Positions 17,127-24,051 of a stretch of DNA of 33,164 nucleotides are shown in pieces; the stretch's first letter is position 1, and each line of letters begins with the position of its first letter. Origin of the DNA: CALWZE01 sp036644375 (GTDB lineage Bacteria; Bacillota; Clostridia; Oscillospirales; Ruminococcaceae); NCBI GenBank assembly GCA_036644375.1, contig JAVXQD010000023.1, forward strand, positions 1-33,164. The letters are read 5' to 3'. Below the pieces are notes generated by a model that was given only the letters and a program-made list of their open reading frames with translations, was not told the DNA's origin and ran no database searches. Both the position numbers and the translations under genes were made by a program.

Positions 17127-17852
17127 CTACCTCACCTCTCTATTGCTAAACCATGCTGCAGTCGTAACGGAAAATATAAGATACAATGCCGCTGTTATAA
17201 TAATGCCAATAAAAACCACAGCGCTATTGTCTAATATATGACCTGCTTCAAGAGGCAATCCGTTTGGCAATACCTTAATAATAGGGCACATCAATCTTGC
17301 GGGAATAGCAAAAGGCACATACCAAAGCTTTGTAGGTGCAAAAAAGATGCCGAAGCCCACATTGGAAACCAAACTGATTATTATTGATGGAAAAGAGCCT
17401 AATACCTCACTGATAAACATAAATACGGGAATTTGCCAAGCAAGCGTTAAAAACAGCACAAGGCTTGCTGATAAGCTACTGACCAAGGGTACATAAATGC
17501 CAAAAAACGCACCGATAACTGCCATAATGACAAAAAATATAAGATTTATAAATAGCAGTAAAACGGTAATCATTACCATTTGCGAAATCCATAGGCTCTT
17601 TTTATATACGCAAACAGCAAATAGACCGTGTCGATTATGCTTTTTCTCTGCGGATACAGTAAACGCTATCATCATGGAAAGCGCACCGGGTAAAATCATG
17701 GTATACCACCAGTTAAAGGCACCCTCTGTAAAATAGTGCCCTCCCATAAGAATAATTGGCAATACAATGGCGACAAGGGGTGCTAACCACAGTAATTTTA
17801 AAGTGAACCGATGCTTTTGCTTTAGAAATTCAGCCTTCAAATAATTAATCAT
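17127..17852 (-). CDS. lantibiotic-immunity ABC permease (LanE/SpaE-like)
   Basis: 241-aa membrane protein, six helices. MINYLKAEFLKQKHRFTLKL at the N terminus and the WWYTMILPGALSMM segment are characteristic of the MutE/EpiE/SpaE immunity permeases. An in-frame GTG exists at 17861, but the ATG at 17852 matches the family start and is better spaced from GGG. It overlaps the ATPase gene by 8 nt and abuts LanG, so the three subunits are translationally coupled. Confidence 0.83.
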   Translation of the reverse strand: MINYLKAEFLKQKHRFTLKLLWLAPLVAIVLPIILMGGHYFTEGAFNWWYTMILPGALSMMIAFTVSAEKKHNRHGLFAVCVYKKSLWISQMVMITVLLLFINLIFFVIMAVIGAFFGIYVPLVSSLSASLVLFLTLAWQIPVFMFISEVLGSFPSIIISLVSNVGFGIFFAPTKLWYVPFAIPARLMCPIIKVLPNGLPLEAGHILDNSAVVFIGIIITAALYLIFSVTTAAWFSNREVR

Positions 17853-18549
17853 TATAAGCACCCGACTTTTTTACAATCTCCATAAAAAGACTTTCCAAGT
17901 CCTCATTTTCATGAATTGTATCTTCATACCAAAGCTTTCCATTAACAATAATGCCTATATCTTCCGCTATCTGTTCTACCTCTGATAGGAGATGGCTTGA
18001 TAAAATAACAGTTATACCTTTTTGAGGAAATGACAAAATAAGCTCTCTAAGCTCCTGTATGCCTATAGGGTCAAGACCGTTTGTAGGCTCATCTAAAATG
18101 AGCAGTGTCGGATTATTTAAAAGCGCCAATGCAATTCCCAATCTTTGTTTCATCCCCATTGAAAACTGCCCTGCCTTTTTCTTTCCTGTGTTTGCAAGCG
18201 CTACTGTTTCAAGCGCTTTATCAATTTGGCTGTTTGGCAAATTATAGAGCAGTGCTCTAACCTTTAGATTTTCAAAAGCAGTTAAATTCTCATAAATCGG
18301 TGGATTTTCAATTAATGCACCCATATTCAGTAATGCCTTTCTCTCCCAAGGTTTACCCTCAAAATAAATCTCACCGGAAGATGGGCTTATCATACCTGTT
18401 ATCATTTTAAGCAAGGTAGACTTACCTGCACCATTAGGCCCCAGCAAACCGTAAACACTGTTTTTTCTGACAGAGATTGAAATATTGTCGTTTGCCTTTT
18501 GCTTTTTGAAGCTTTTGCATAGCTCCTTTGTAGTCCATATAGTTTCCAT
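17845..18549 (-). CDS. lantibiotic-immunity ABC ATP-binding protein (LanF-like)
   Basis: 234-aa ATPase. Walker A is GPNGAGKST (37-45), the signature FSMGMKQRLG, Walker B LLILDEPTNGLD, and the H-loop VILSSHLLSE. The Q-loop glutamine is replaced by Glu81 (GALIENPPIYENLT), the E-loop reported as typical of LanF immunity ATPases. The frame extends to 18627, but AGAGGG 7-8 nt before the ATG at 18549 and homology at METIWTTKELCKSF mark the true start. It heads the LanFEG-RK operon. The region upstream (18550-18678) holds a TATTAT-type -10 without a good -35, consistent with an activator-dependent promoter. Confidence 0.9.
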   Translation of the reverse strand: METIWTTKELCKSFKKQKANDNISISVRKNSVYGLLGPNGAGKSTLLKMITGMISPSSGEIYFEGKPWERKALLNMGALIENPPIYENLTAFENLKVRALLYNLPNSQIDKALETVALANTGKKKAGQFSMGMKQRLGIALALLNNPTLLILDEPTNGLDPIGIQELRELILSFPQKGITVILSSHLLSEVEQIAEDIGIIVNGKLWYEDTIHENEDLESLFMEIVKKSGAYND

Positions 18550-18678
18550 ACCTACGCCCTCTTTTCTTTGTTTTAACACAAGGATAATAGGGATTTGTAA
18601 AAAAAGTATAAAGATATCGTTTTTCATTTATGAGTGCAACATTTGTAATCGTCTGAAATCGTTCCGCAAACAGAAAAA

Positions 18679-18704
18679 AGCGACATGGCGTTAACCATGT
18701 CGCT
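18679..18704 (-). terminator. intrinsic terminator of the ion-channel gene
   Basis: On the minus strand AGCGACATGG pairs with CCATGTCGCT and runs directly into TTTTTT. It lies 72 nt past the channel stop. An imperfect 11-bp inverted repeat (18705-18715 with 18721-18731) precedes it. Confidence 0.8.
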
Positions 18705-18775
18705 GCAGACTGTACAGTACGTACAGACTGCCTTTTTGCGTGCCTGACCTCAGATAACTCTCTATTCATTTTCCG

Positions 18776-20653
18776 TCAATCCTCGGAGATAATCACCAGA
18801 TAGTCATCTTTATCGAATACCATCATTTCAGCCTTGTCAGGACTAAGCACCACACGGGTCTGCGTGCCGTCGGCTGTGCAGGTGATATCCTTGTAGCCGA
18901 TGAATACCCCGCCCTTTTGGGCTACGGCACGTGTGACTGTGAAAAAGTCCACCGGATTCCCTGTTATCACATAGTCGCTCGCGGGCTTTAAGTAGATTTC
19001 AGATCCGTCCTCGTCGAGAAGATCGGCATAAATTGCGGATAGCAGACGGTTCTCGGAGATTTGCGCGGTCATCAGGCTGGTGAGGTCGGAGCTGACCACA
19101 AAATCGTTGACATTCGCCACACGGGCAAGCTCCTGATTGCGTATATCGCGCATTTCACTGGTGATGGAAAATTCCGCTTTGCTTTTCTTGGCGATGTCCC
19201 GAAGATACATCAGCACCATCAGCGTGGTGGCGTCGGCGGTTTCCGGGTCGCTTTCGGAATCGCTGAGCACCACAATGTTGCTGTAGCCCTCCGAAACAAA
19301 GCCCTCCAGCACTGACCTGTCGCAGAGATCGCAGCTACAGAGGCGCAGTCTCAAATTGTGCAGCGTGCCTTGCAGCTTTTCAAGCTCGGCCGGCAGCTCG
19401 GCGCTTTCGCAGGCCACCGTCACCCGTGAGCCTTCCGGGACATAGCAGTCCAACTCCTCCAGCAGTCCTGTGAGCAGACCGTTATGCCCCAGCACCAGCA
19501 GGGATTCTGTGCTGTGGGATTGCAGTCGGATGGTTTCGGGCGCGAACAGTTCCGGATGTACCGGTGAGGATTCCATCGCGGCGGTCACACCGTCGTCCTC
19601 GGCAATGATAATCAGTTCATCGTCACATCCGATTACGGTGTCCATGGGCGGGTTGACAAATGCCTGCCCCTCACGCTTGATGCCGATAATGCAGGAACGC
19701 CGGGTCAGCGTCAGCGTCTCTCCAAAGGTTTTTCCCACGAAAGCGGGAATTGTCTCAATATAAATCTCATTTCCCTCAAAGGCGAACAGCTCGGTATAGA
19801 CGCGTGAAAGCCCCGGCTGGTGGCAGGTATGCGCCACAATGCGGGACATCGCGTCGGCAAAATACAACACCTCTGCGCGACCTTCACCCGCGAGCTGTGC
19901 CACATCCACATTGCTCCCCTCACGCACGACGGCGGTGATGTGCGCGGTATTTTCCGGGTGACTTTTTAAATAGTTGGTAGCCGCGAGAATGGTGCGAATC
20001 GTCTTTGCGTCGTTTTCCTCATTCACAATGACGCTGCGGCAGCTTTCCAGCGAGCAGCGTTCCAGCGCCACTGCATCCGAGGTGCTTCCGCAACGGCAGA
20101 TGACAATGGTATTCTTCGTGTCGGGGATATAATGGCGTATGGCCTCGTCCATCACCTGCTTGTCCAGATCGCCCAGCACCACAATGCGTGGTTTTTTTCG
20201 GTTTTCATTGGCGATGACCAGCTCGGAGATGGTCTTGTAAATCCGGTCGTCAAAGCCGAGGATGACGGTATGTCCACTTTCAATCACCTTTGAATTCCCA
20301 CGGCGCAGATTTTCAAATTTACTTTCCAGCCCGCTGTTGATGATACCAATCAGCATACTGGTGATGAAGATGCCGCAGATCGTGGTGATGGTCATGAGCG
20401 CGACAAACGGCGCGCCGCTTTCGGTAGGAAGCCCCGCCAGCGCACCCGCGTCAATGGCGTGCATCAGATTCTGCCAAATGGAGTTTCCCAGCGACCCGAA
20501 TACCGAAGCATTGAGCAGCCACGCCAGCACACCAATCAGCACCACTACCACGGTGGTAATACCCAGCAGCATTAAAATCAGCGGAGCCGTCCCCTTTGAC
20601 ATGATATTATCAAACCGATATTTCAGGCGGGCGCGCATAGAACTTTTTTTCAT
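18776..20653 (-). CDS. CASTOR/POLLUX-like ion channel with RCK/TrkA-N domains
   Basis: 625-aa membrane protein. A basic N terminus is followed by TM1 (about 22-47), a re-entrant pore-like segment (about 60-75, LMHAIDAGALAG), and TM2 (about 82-107). The cytosolic part begins SGHTVILGFDDRIYKTISEL, which closely resembles the start of the CASTOR/POLLUX/DMI1 conserved region. Two tandem Rossmann/TrkA-N-like modules follow, at about 125-340 and 375-620. The family forms cation channels gated by cytosolic ligands such as calcium. RBS AGAGGTG lies 6 nt before the ATG. It is monocistronic with its own terminator. Ion selectivity in bacteria is unproven. Confidence 0.8.
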   Translation of the reverse strand: MKKSSMRARLKYRFDNIMSKGTAPLILMLLGITTVVVVLIGVLAWLLNASVFGSLGNSIWQNLMHAIDAGALAGLPTESGAPFVALMTITTICGIFITSMLIGIINSGLESKFENLRRGNSKVIESGHTVILGFDDRIYKTISELVIANENRKKPRIVVLGDLDKQVMDEAIRHYIPDTKNTIVICRCGSTSDAVALERCSLESCRSVIVNEENDAKTIRTILAATNYLKSHPENTAHITAVVREGSNVDVAQLAGEGRAEVLYFADAMSRIVAHTCHQPGLSRVYTELFAFEGNEIYIETIPAFVGKTFGETLTLTRRSCIIGIKREGQAFVNPPMDTVIGCDDELIIIAEDDGVTAAMESSPVHPELFAPETIRLQSHSTESLLVLGHNGLLTGLLEELDCYVPEGSRVTVACESAELPAELEKLQGTLHNLRLRLCSCDLCDRSVLEGFVSEGYSNIVVLSDSESDPETADATTLMVLMYLRDIAKKSKAEFSITSEMRDIRNQELARVANVNDFVVSSDLTSLMTAQISENRLLSAIYADLLDEDGSEIYLKPASDYVITGNPVDFFTVTRAVAQKGGVFIGYKDITCTADGTQTRVVLSPDKAEMMVFDKDDYLVIISED

Positions 20654-20784
20654 TCAAAACACCTCTCCGACTAATGATGGTAAATATTTTCATTTTCATT
20701 ATACCGAAAAGCTATGAGCTTGTGCAAGCAATTTTATGAAATGTCACTTTTACGCACTCAACAATAATTTGCCGGTTAAATTCG

Positions 20785-20955
20785 TTAAAATATCGGTAAT
20801 TCAATCAAATCTCGGCTTTTTTCAAGCCTCAAATAGTCATCCTTCGGGCGAACATAAATAAACCGCACATCGCAATCGCTGTCCCGAGAGGCAACGCCCC
20901 ATGCACGGCTTCCGAACTCTACCTCCGGTAGGATTCGATCGACAAGGCTTTTCAT
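20785..20955 (-). pseudogene. truncated RlaP-type nucleotidyltransferase
   Basis: A 56-codon frame. Its N terminus is a clear RlaP (PF10127) polymerase-beta-type nucleotidyltransferase: FGSRAWGVASRDSDCDV supplies the GS motif and the acidic DxD residues, then RFIYVRPKDDYLRLEKSRDL. It stops after RDLIELPIF, where family members continue for about 200 residues, so most of the protein is missing. Its ATG overlaps the TAA of the RtcB remnant (TAATG). RlaP is known to neighbour RNA ligases in bacterial RNA-repair operons. I see no continuation in other frames to 20654, so this looks like a deletion rather than a point frameshift. Confidence 0.72.
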
Positions 20956-21104
20956 TATTCTGCCGCCTTAAAGTTGTAGATTGGCTTGATACACTCTATG
21001 ATTTGCGCCGTAGGCTCAATCTGTGAGATGATTTCATCCATGTTTTTATACGCCATTGGAGATTCATCCAACGTATCCGTCACAACGCAGATAGAGGAAA
21101 GGCA
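20955..21104 (-). pseudogene. rtcB: C-terminal remnant of RNA ligase RtcB
   Basis: Reading minus-strand codons from about 21086 to the TAA at 20955 gives TDTLDESPMAYKNMDEII and then PTAQIIECIKPIYNFKAAE, which matches the end of RtcB-family 3'-phosphate RNA ligases. An intact RtcB is about 400-480 aa; here only about 43-49 codons remain. Directly upstream, an ATG (21148-21150) right after the DUF2828 stop opens a different frame that reads LELTEEGQVNRGVPFLYL and ends within 30 codons. Most of rtcB has therefore been deleted, with a disrupted junction. The mapping is by eye. Confidence 0.72.
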
Positions 21105-21150
21105 CGCCGCGATTGACCTGCCCTTCCTCTGTCAACTCGAGTTGCAGCAT

Positions 21151-22608
21151 TCAGGCCGCTATGCCTTTGTACCGCTCACTCCCGAGAATCTCCATCATGT
21201 ACGCATACGGGGTCAACGTCCCGCTCTGAAGCATGGAGAAAATACGGGGCGTGCAGCCTGATACAAGCGCTACGCCCTGTTCGTTCTTTGTGACCGGCTG
21301 CTGTCTGTTGCGACCGGCCACATTCCAGAAGACAACGCGGGGCAATTCGTATCCGTGCGCAGCAAATATCCTCTTGGCATATTCGAAATTGGTTGATCCG
21401 GCACTCTCAGCGCAATAATCAAACTCCATGTCGGAGATGATATACAGTGTCTTCGGCAGCTCACTTTGCGGAACCTTGTTTTTGACTGCTGCGGATAGGA
21501 TCAGCTCAAACACCTTCTGAATGTCCGTGTTGGCACACTCGTTGTACTCGTAGCAATAACGAACTTTTTCAAGAATGTCGCGACCTTTGATCTCTACCAG
21601 CTGAGGATGCATGGAGAACGTGATGAAGTGGTTTTTGAATGTGCCGGTGTTGCGCTCGGCAAAGTAGATGCCAAGGGACAGCGCAATAGCGGCGGGGTAC
21701 GGCTCACACCCACCGTACATGGAGCCCGAGCCATCTATCACAACCAGAGCGTTCTCTGCACCAGTGAAATCTTCCTGTGCATTCCAGGTGGCGTTGATGC
21801 TGTTCCGTTCAGCCTCGGTAACTCGGCTATTGAAGAAAGGTGTGATGATATCGTATGGGGTCAGCGTACCGGTATGGAGCTTTGCTTTACCGGAGGACAC
21901 TCTGTCCATGAATTTCTCATACCGATCCCCGTCATTGCGGAGAAAAGCTTTGCGGTACTTGAACATCGCCTTAGACGGCTGCTTTTCATAGTCAAAGGAA
22001 TAATCCCTCTCACGCAGGCTGTTTTCGATGATGTGGATGTGAGCGCGGAGCTTTACAAGCGTTTTGCGGTATGCCGCGTCATCCATACCGAGAGAACGGG
22101 CGATTCGTTTGGCACTAAGTATGGTCTGTGCATTGGATGCATTGACTGAGGGCAGCCACTTGGCAAGCAGGGACACATCCCCGTCATGATTATGAGCATT
22201 CAAGTCGTCTGTCAGCCGATGTTTGATAATACGGATGGCGTCCTTCTCGCAGGGAGTCCCCAGCAGAGCCAGTAAATCGTCCCAACGGCCATACTCAGCA
22301 ATCGCTTCCGCGTTTTTGCGTACAGATTCCGGCTCGTTTGCGGCAAGCCATGCGAGAATGACGCGAAACACACGCCGCTCGCCTAACCCCCCTCGCACGT
22401 CACGTGCGAAGAACAGTGTCTTCATTGCAAGGTTGGGATCCTCTGCGTAGGCTTTCATAAAGCGACTGATGATCTCCTCGTCGCTTTCACGGCGCAGGGC
22501 ACCGATGGTTGCAAACAGATCGAGACATTCCGAGCAGGTGGATATGTATGTAACGGCCCCGTTTTCCGTTAATGTTTGATTTGCTTCGTTCTTTAAAAAG
22601 TTGAGCAC
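21151..22608 (-). CDS. DUF2828/Ro60-like protein: alpha-helical domain plus vWA domain
   Basis: 485-aa protein. The N-terminal two thirds are helical and resemble TROVE/DUF2828 HEAT-like repeats (LAMKTLFFARDVRGGLGERR, EYGRWDDLLALLG, LAKWLPSVNAS). The C-terminal third is a von Willebrand A domain with a MIDAS motif (VVIDGSGSM) and YIISDMEFD. This architecture parallels the Ro60/Rsr RNA-binding ring, which holds Y RNA and defective RNAs. The start is GTG at 22608, with GGGGGG 6 nt upstream. It lies downstream of two tRNA-like RNAs and upstream of RtcB and RlaP remnants, so it belongs to an RNA-repair or quality-control operon. The protein itself looks intact. Confidence 0.82.
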   Translation of the reverse strand: MLNFLKNEANQTLTENGAVTYISTCSECLDLFATIGALRRESDEEIISRFMKAYAEDPNLAMKTLFFARDVRGGLGERRVFRVILAWLAANEPESVRKNAEAIAEYGRWDDLLALLGTPCEKDAIRIIKHRLTDDLNAHNHDGDVSLLAKWLPSVNASNAQTILSAKRIARSLGMDDAAYRKTLVKLRAHIHIIENSLRERDYSFDYEKQPSKAMFKYRKAFLRNDGDRYEKFMDRVSSGKAKLHTGTLTPYDIITPFFNSRVTEAERNSINATWNAQEDFTGAENALVVIDGSGSMYGGCEPYPAAIALSLGIYFAERNTGTFKNHFITFSMHPQLVEIKGRDILEKVRYCYEYNECANTDIQKVFELILSAAVKNKVPQSELPKTLYIISDMEFDYCAESAGSTNFEYAKRIFAAHGYELPRVVFWNVAGRNRQQPVTKNEQGVALVSGCTPRIFSMLQSGTLTPYAYMMEILGSERYKGIAA

Positions 22609-22800
22609 GATAATCCCCCCTTATGTTTTTGATACATGGCACATTGCCGATATGCAGTCGGCGCGGTTTTTGCCAGAACACTGCCGCGGAGCATCTGCTT
22701 TAAGTGTCTTGACGAGATACCCTTGCCGTCGCTGTCCGGCGTCCGCAGATTTTACGGCAATCCACCCTTTACCGGGGGAAAGTCTTTTTTAAGAAGACAT
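22609..22800 (-). other. structured leader between tRNA-like RNAs and the DUF2828 gene
   Basis: About 190 nt with no convincing protein gene. On the minus strand TTGCCGT and ACGGCAA can close a stem over an inner CTG/CAG hairpin (about 22725-22762). If transcription starts upstream of the tRNA-like RNAs, this is the processed 5' leader of the DUF2828 mRNA. Confidence 0.35.
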
Positions 22801-22801
22801 A

Positions 22802-22820
22802 ATTGTTGCAAGCATCTTTA
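22802..22820. repeat. flanking repeat copy 1 (right of it: Met-like RNA)
   Basis: ATTGTTGCAAGCATCTTTA matches the copy at 23002-23020 at 16 of 19 positions. The two copies bracket the pair of tRNA-like RNAs; a shorter related copy sits between them (22912-22925). Confidence 0.55.
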
Positions 22821-22831
22821 TTTTAAGGAAC

Positions 22832-22910
22832 CATATGAGGTGAAATTCGAACCCACAGCATGCGGGTTATGAGCCCGCTGCTATATCAGCATTGCTGTGG
22901 GTGCCCGTAT
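22832..22910 (-). ncRNA. tRNA-like RNA with Met (CAT) anticodon arm
   Basis: 79 nt read leftwards. The acceptor strands ATACGGG (22904-22910) and CTCATAT (22833-22839) pair with one C-A mismatch and one G-U. The anticodon arm is perfect, GCGGG-CTCATAA-CCCGC. Next come a 5-nt variable loop and a T arm (22840-22856) with a canonical TTCGAAT loop, its stem topped by two G-U pairs. The D region is abnormal: 23 nt instead of about 17, no GG, only a TGCT-GATAT-AGCA hairpin. Its 5' part ACCCACAGCA (22893-22902) is exactly complementary to TGCTGTGGGT (22851-22860), which spans the variable loop and T-stem 5' strand, so an alternative 10-bp stem competes with the tRNA fold. No CCA is encoded. It could be a decayed tRNA-Met or a Y-RNA-like mimic. 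Confidence 0.7.
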
Positions 22911-22911
22911 T

Positions 22912-22925
22912 CAAGACGCCTTTGA
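22912..22925. repeat. flanking repeat, middle copy
   Basis: CAAGACGCCTTTGA resembles CAAGCGTCTTTGA of the outer copy (23009-23021) with small changes. It occupies the short spacer between the two tRNA-like RNAs. Confidence 0.4.
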
Positions 22926-22996
22926 TACACATGCGGGATTTTCACCCGCGACACCTTGACCCGAAGTCAAGTGCTCACTTACTGAGCTAATATGTA
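22925..22996 (-). ncRNA. tRNA-like RNA with Arg (TCG) anticodon
   Basis: 72 nt forming a complete cloverleaf on the minus strand. The acceptor is TACATAT/ATGTGTA (7 bp with one G-U), followed by TA at 8-9. The D arm is GCTC-AGTAAGT-GAGC, the anticodon arm CTTGA-CTTCGGG-TCAAG (anticodon TCG), and the variable loop GTGTC. The T arm is GCGGG-TGAAAAT-CCCGC. All stems are intact, yet the D loop lacks the invariant GG and the T loop reads TGAAAAT, so the Psi55-C56 pair is missing. The two contacts that build the tRNA elbow are lost together. No CCA is encoded. It may be annotated as a low-scoring tRNA-Arg; I favour a tRNA mimic or pseudo-tRNA. Confidence 0.72.
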
Positions 22997-23001
22997 GAAG
23001 T

Positions 23002-23020
23002 ATTGCTGCAAGCGTCTTTG
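23002..23020. repeat. flanking repeat copy 3 (upstream of the Arg-like RNA)
   Basis: ATTGCTGCAAGCGTCTTTG, the partner of the copy at 22802-22820. It lies 5 nt from the 5' end of the Arg-like RNA. Confidence 0.55.
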
Positions 23021-23128
23021 ACAAAGCACAGGTAAATCCGGCGTTCTAATTACGTCTTTTAAAGTTGCCGTATGTGCTTTTGTGATTAAATAATAGCAAA
23101 TATTTCCTCAATCATCTTGGAAAAAAAG

Positions 23129-23154
23129 TTGCGAGCCTGTTTTCAGGCTCGCAA
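23129..23154 (-). terminator. intrinsic terminator after the WYL genes
   Basis: On the minus strand TTGCGAGCCTG, loop AAAA, CAGGCTCGCAA, then a C-initiated run of seven T. The stop codon of the second WYL gene lies inside the hairpin. The tRNA-like RNAs and the DUF2828 gene therefore need their own promoter in 23021-23128, which I could not place with confidence. Confidence 0.85.
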
Positions 23155-24051
23155 TTTGTTTTGCATATCCAGTCTTTCTCTTATTTTGTCTATAAATATC
23201 TCCGGTGCAATTACCTTGAGAACCGGACCGAAGGACAATACGCGGATCAGCAGTTCCGTTTCATCCTCTCGTTCATAGTGCAGTGTAAGCCGATAGTTCC
23301 CGTCGTCCTGTCGAATCGTCTCTTTTTCCAGATGTGAGAAATGCAGCATCACGCGCTCCAATGCATTCCGCTCGTCCTTAAGCTCAAGCTCAAGCGTTTT
23401 CTTTACCGGTGCTTTGGGTAGATAATCTTCATCGCTCCACGGCTCCAGAAGTTCGCAAGACGTGATCCTATCGACATTGACCGTGATCGTGTTTCTCGGA
23501 GAAAATGTAAGAACACGAAATTTGTCGTCTTTAGATGAATACTCCAACTTGTATGGGATACACTCCCAGGAGTGTCGATTGCCCAGGTGTCCCGTAAATT
23601 GAATTCTCAGATTGCGCTTTTCGCGCAATGCTGTCAGTATCGTCTTGAAATGCCGGACATACTGAGGGTCGTCATAGGAATCTCCGTCGGAATAGCGGTC
23701 AAAATAACAGAAAACGTTCTCCGGGTACAAGGGCTTGATATCCACTAATCCGTCTTCGGAGGGAGAGAAGAGACGGATTCGCGTGTCGCACAGCAGCGCC
23801 TTTAGCCAGCGTTTTTGCAGCAGAGTCAATGGCATGGTCGGTGTGCGCTTGAGCGGTGTTGTGTTCTCGTGGGTCAGCAATGGCCATGAACCGTCACGCA
23901 AAAGCACGGGAATTGTCAGCATGCTCTCGCCAAATGCCTTTTCTCTGATAATGTCATTGATGCGGCTGCCTGCCAGCTCGCCGGCAACAGCTTCCGCCAG
24001 TATTGCGGCAACGACGTTATAGTAGCTGCCGTATATCTCATCGAACAGCAT
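23143..24051 (-). CDS. WYL-domain regulator, second of two
   Basis: 302-aa protein. The N-terminal helical part is followed by a WYL domain in which HSWECIPYKLEYSSKDDKFRVL and the NVDRITSCELLEP strand are recognisable, then a C-terminal WCX-like extension ending at a conserved FGPVLKVIAPE. WYL domains bind nucleotides or nucleic acids and commonly regulate defence and RNA-repair loci. GTG codons at 24060 and 24057 overlap the Shine-Dalgarno GGAGG; the ATG at 24051 lies 8 nt after it and is the better start. It overlaps the first WYL gene by 14 nt. No clear N-terminal HTH is visible, unlike its partner. Confidence 0.82.
   Translation of the reverse strand: MLFDEIYGSYYNVVAAILAEAVAGELAGSRINDIIREKAFGESMLTIPVLLRDGSWPLLTHENTTPLKRTPTMPLTLLQKRWLKALLCDTRIRLFSPSEDGLVDIKPLYPENVFCYFDRYSDGDSYDDPQYVRHFKTILTALREKRNLRIQFTGHLGNRHSWECIPYKLEYSSKDDKFRVLTFSPRNTITVNVDRITSCELLEPWSDEDYLPKAPVKKTLELELKDERNALERVMLHFSHLEKETIRQDDGNYRLTLHYEREDETELLIRVLSFGPVLKVIAPEIFIDKIRERLDMQNKLRA

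Noticed and set aside
18550..18627. Hydrophobic N-terminal extension of the LanF ATPase (possible signal peptide)
   Set aside because: A strong RBS and family homology start at 18549; ABC ATPases of this class have no signal peptide.
22832..22910. Functional tRNA-Met or initiator tRNA
   Set aside because: The anticodon and T arms fit, but the D region is 6 nt too long with no GG, and the acceptor has a C-A mismatch.
22925..22996. Functional tRNA-Arg(TCG) gene
   Set aside because: The cloverleaf is complete, but the D loop has no GG and the T loop is TGAAAAT, so normal tertiary folding is unlikely. Kept as tRNA-like RNA instead.
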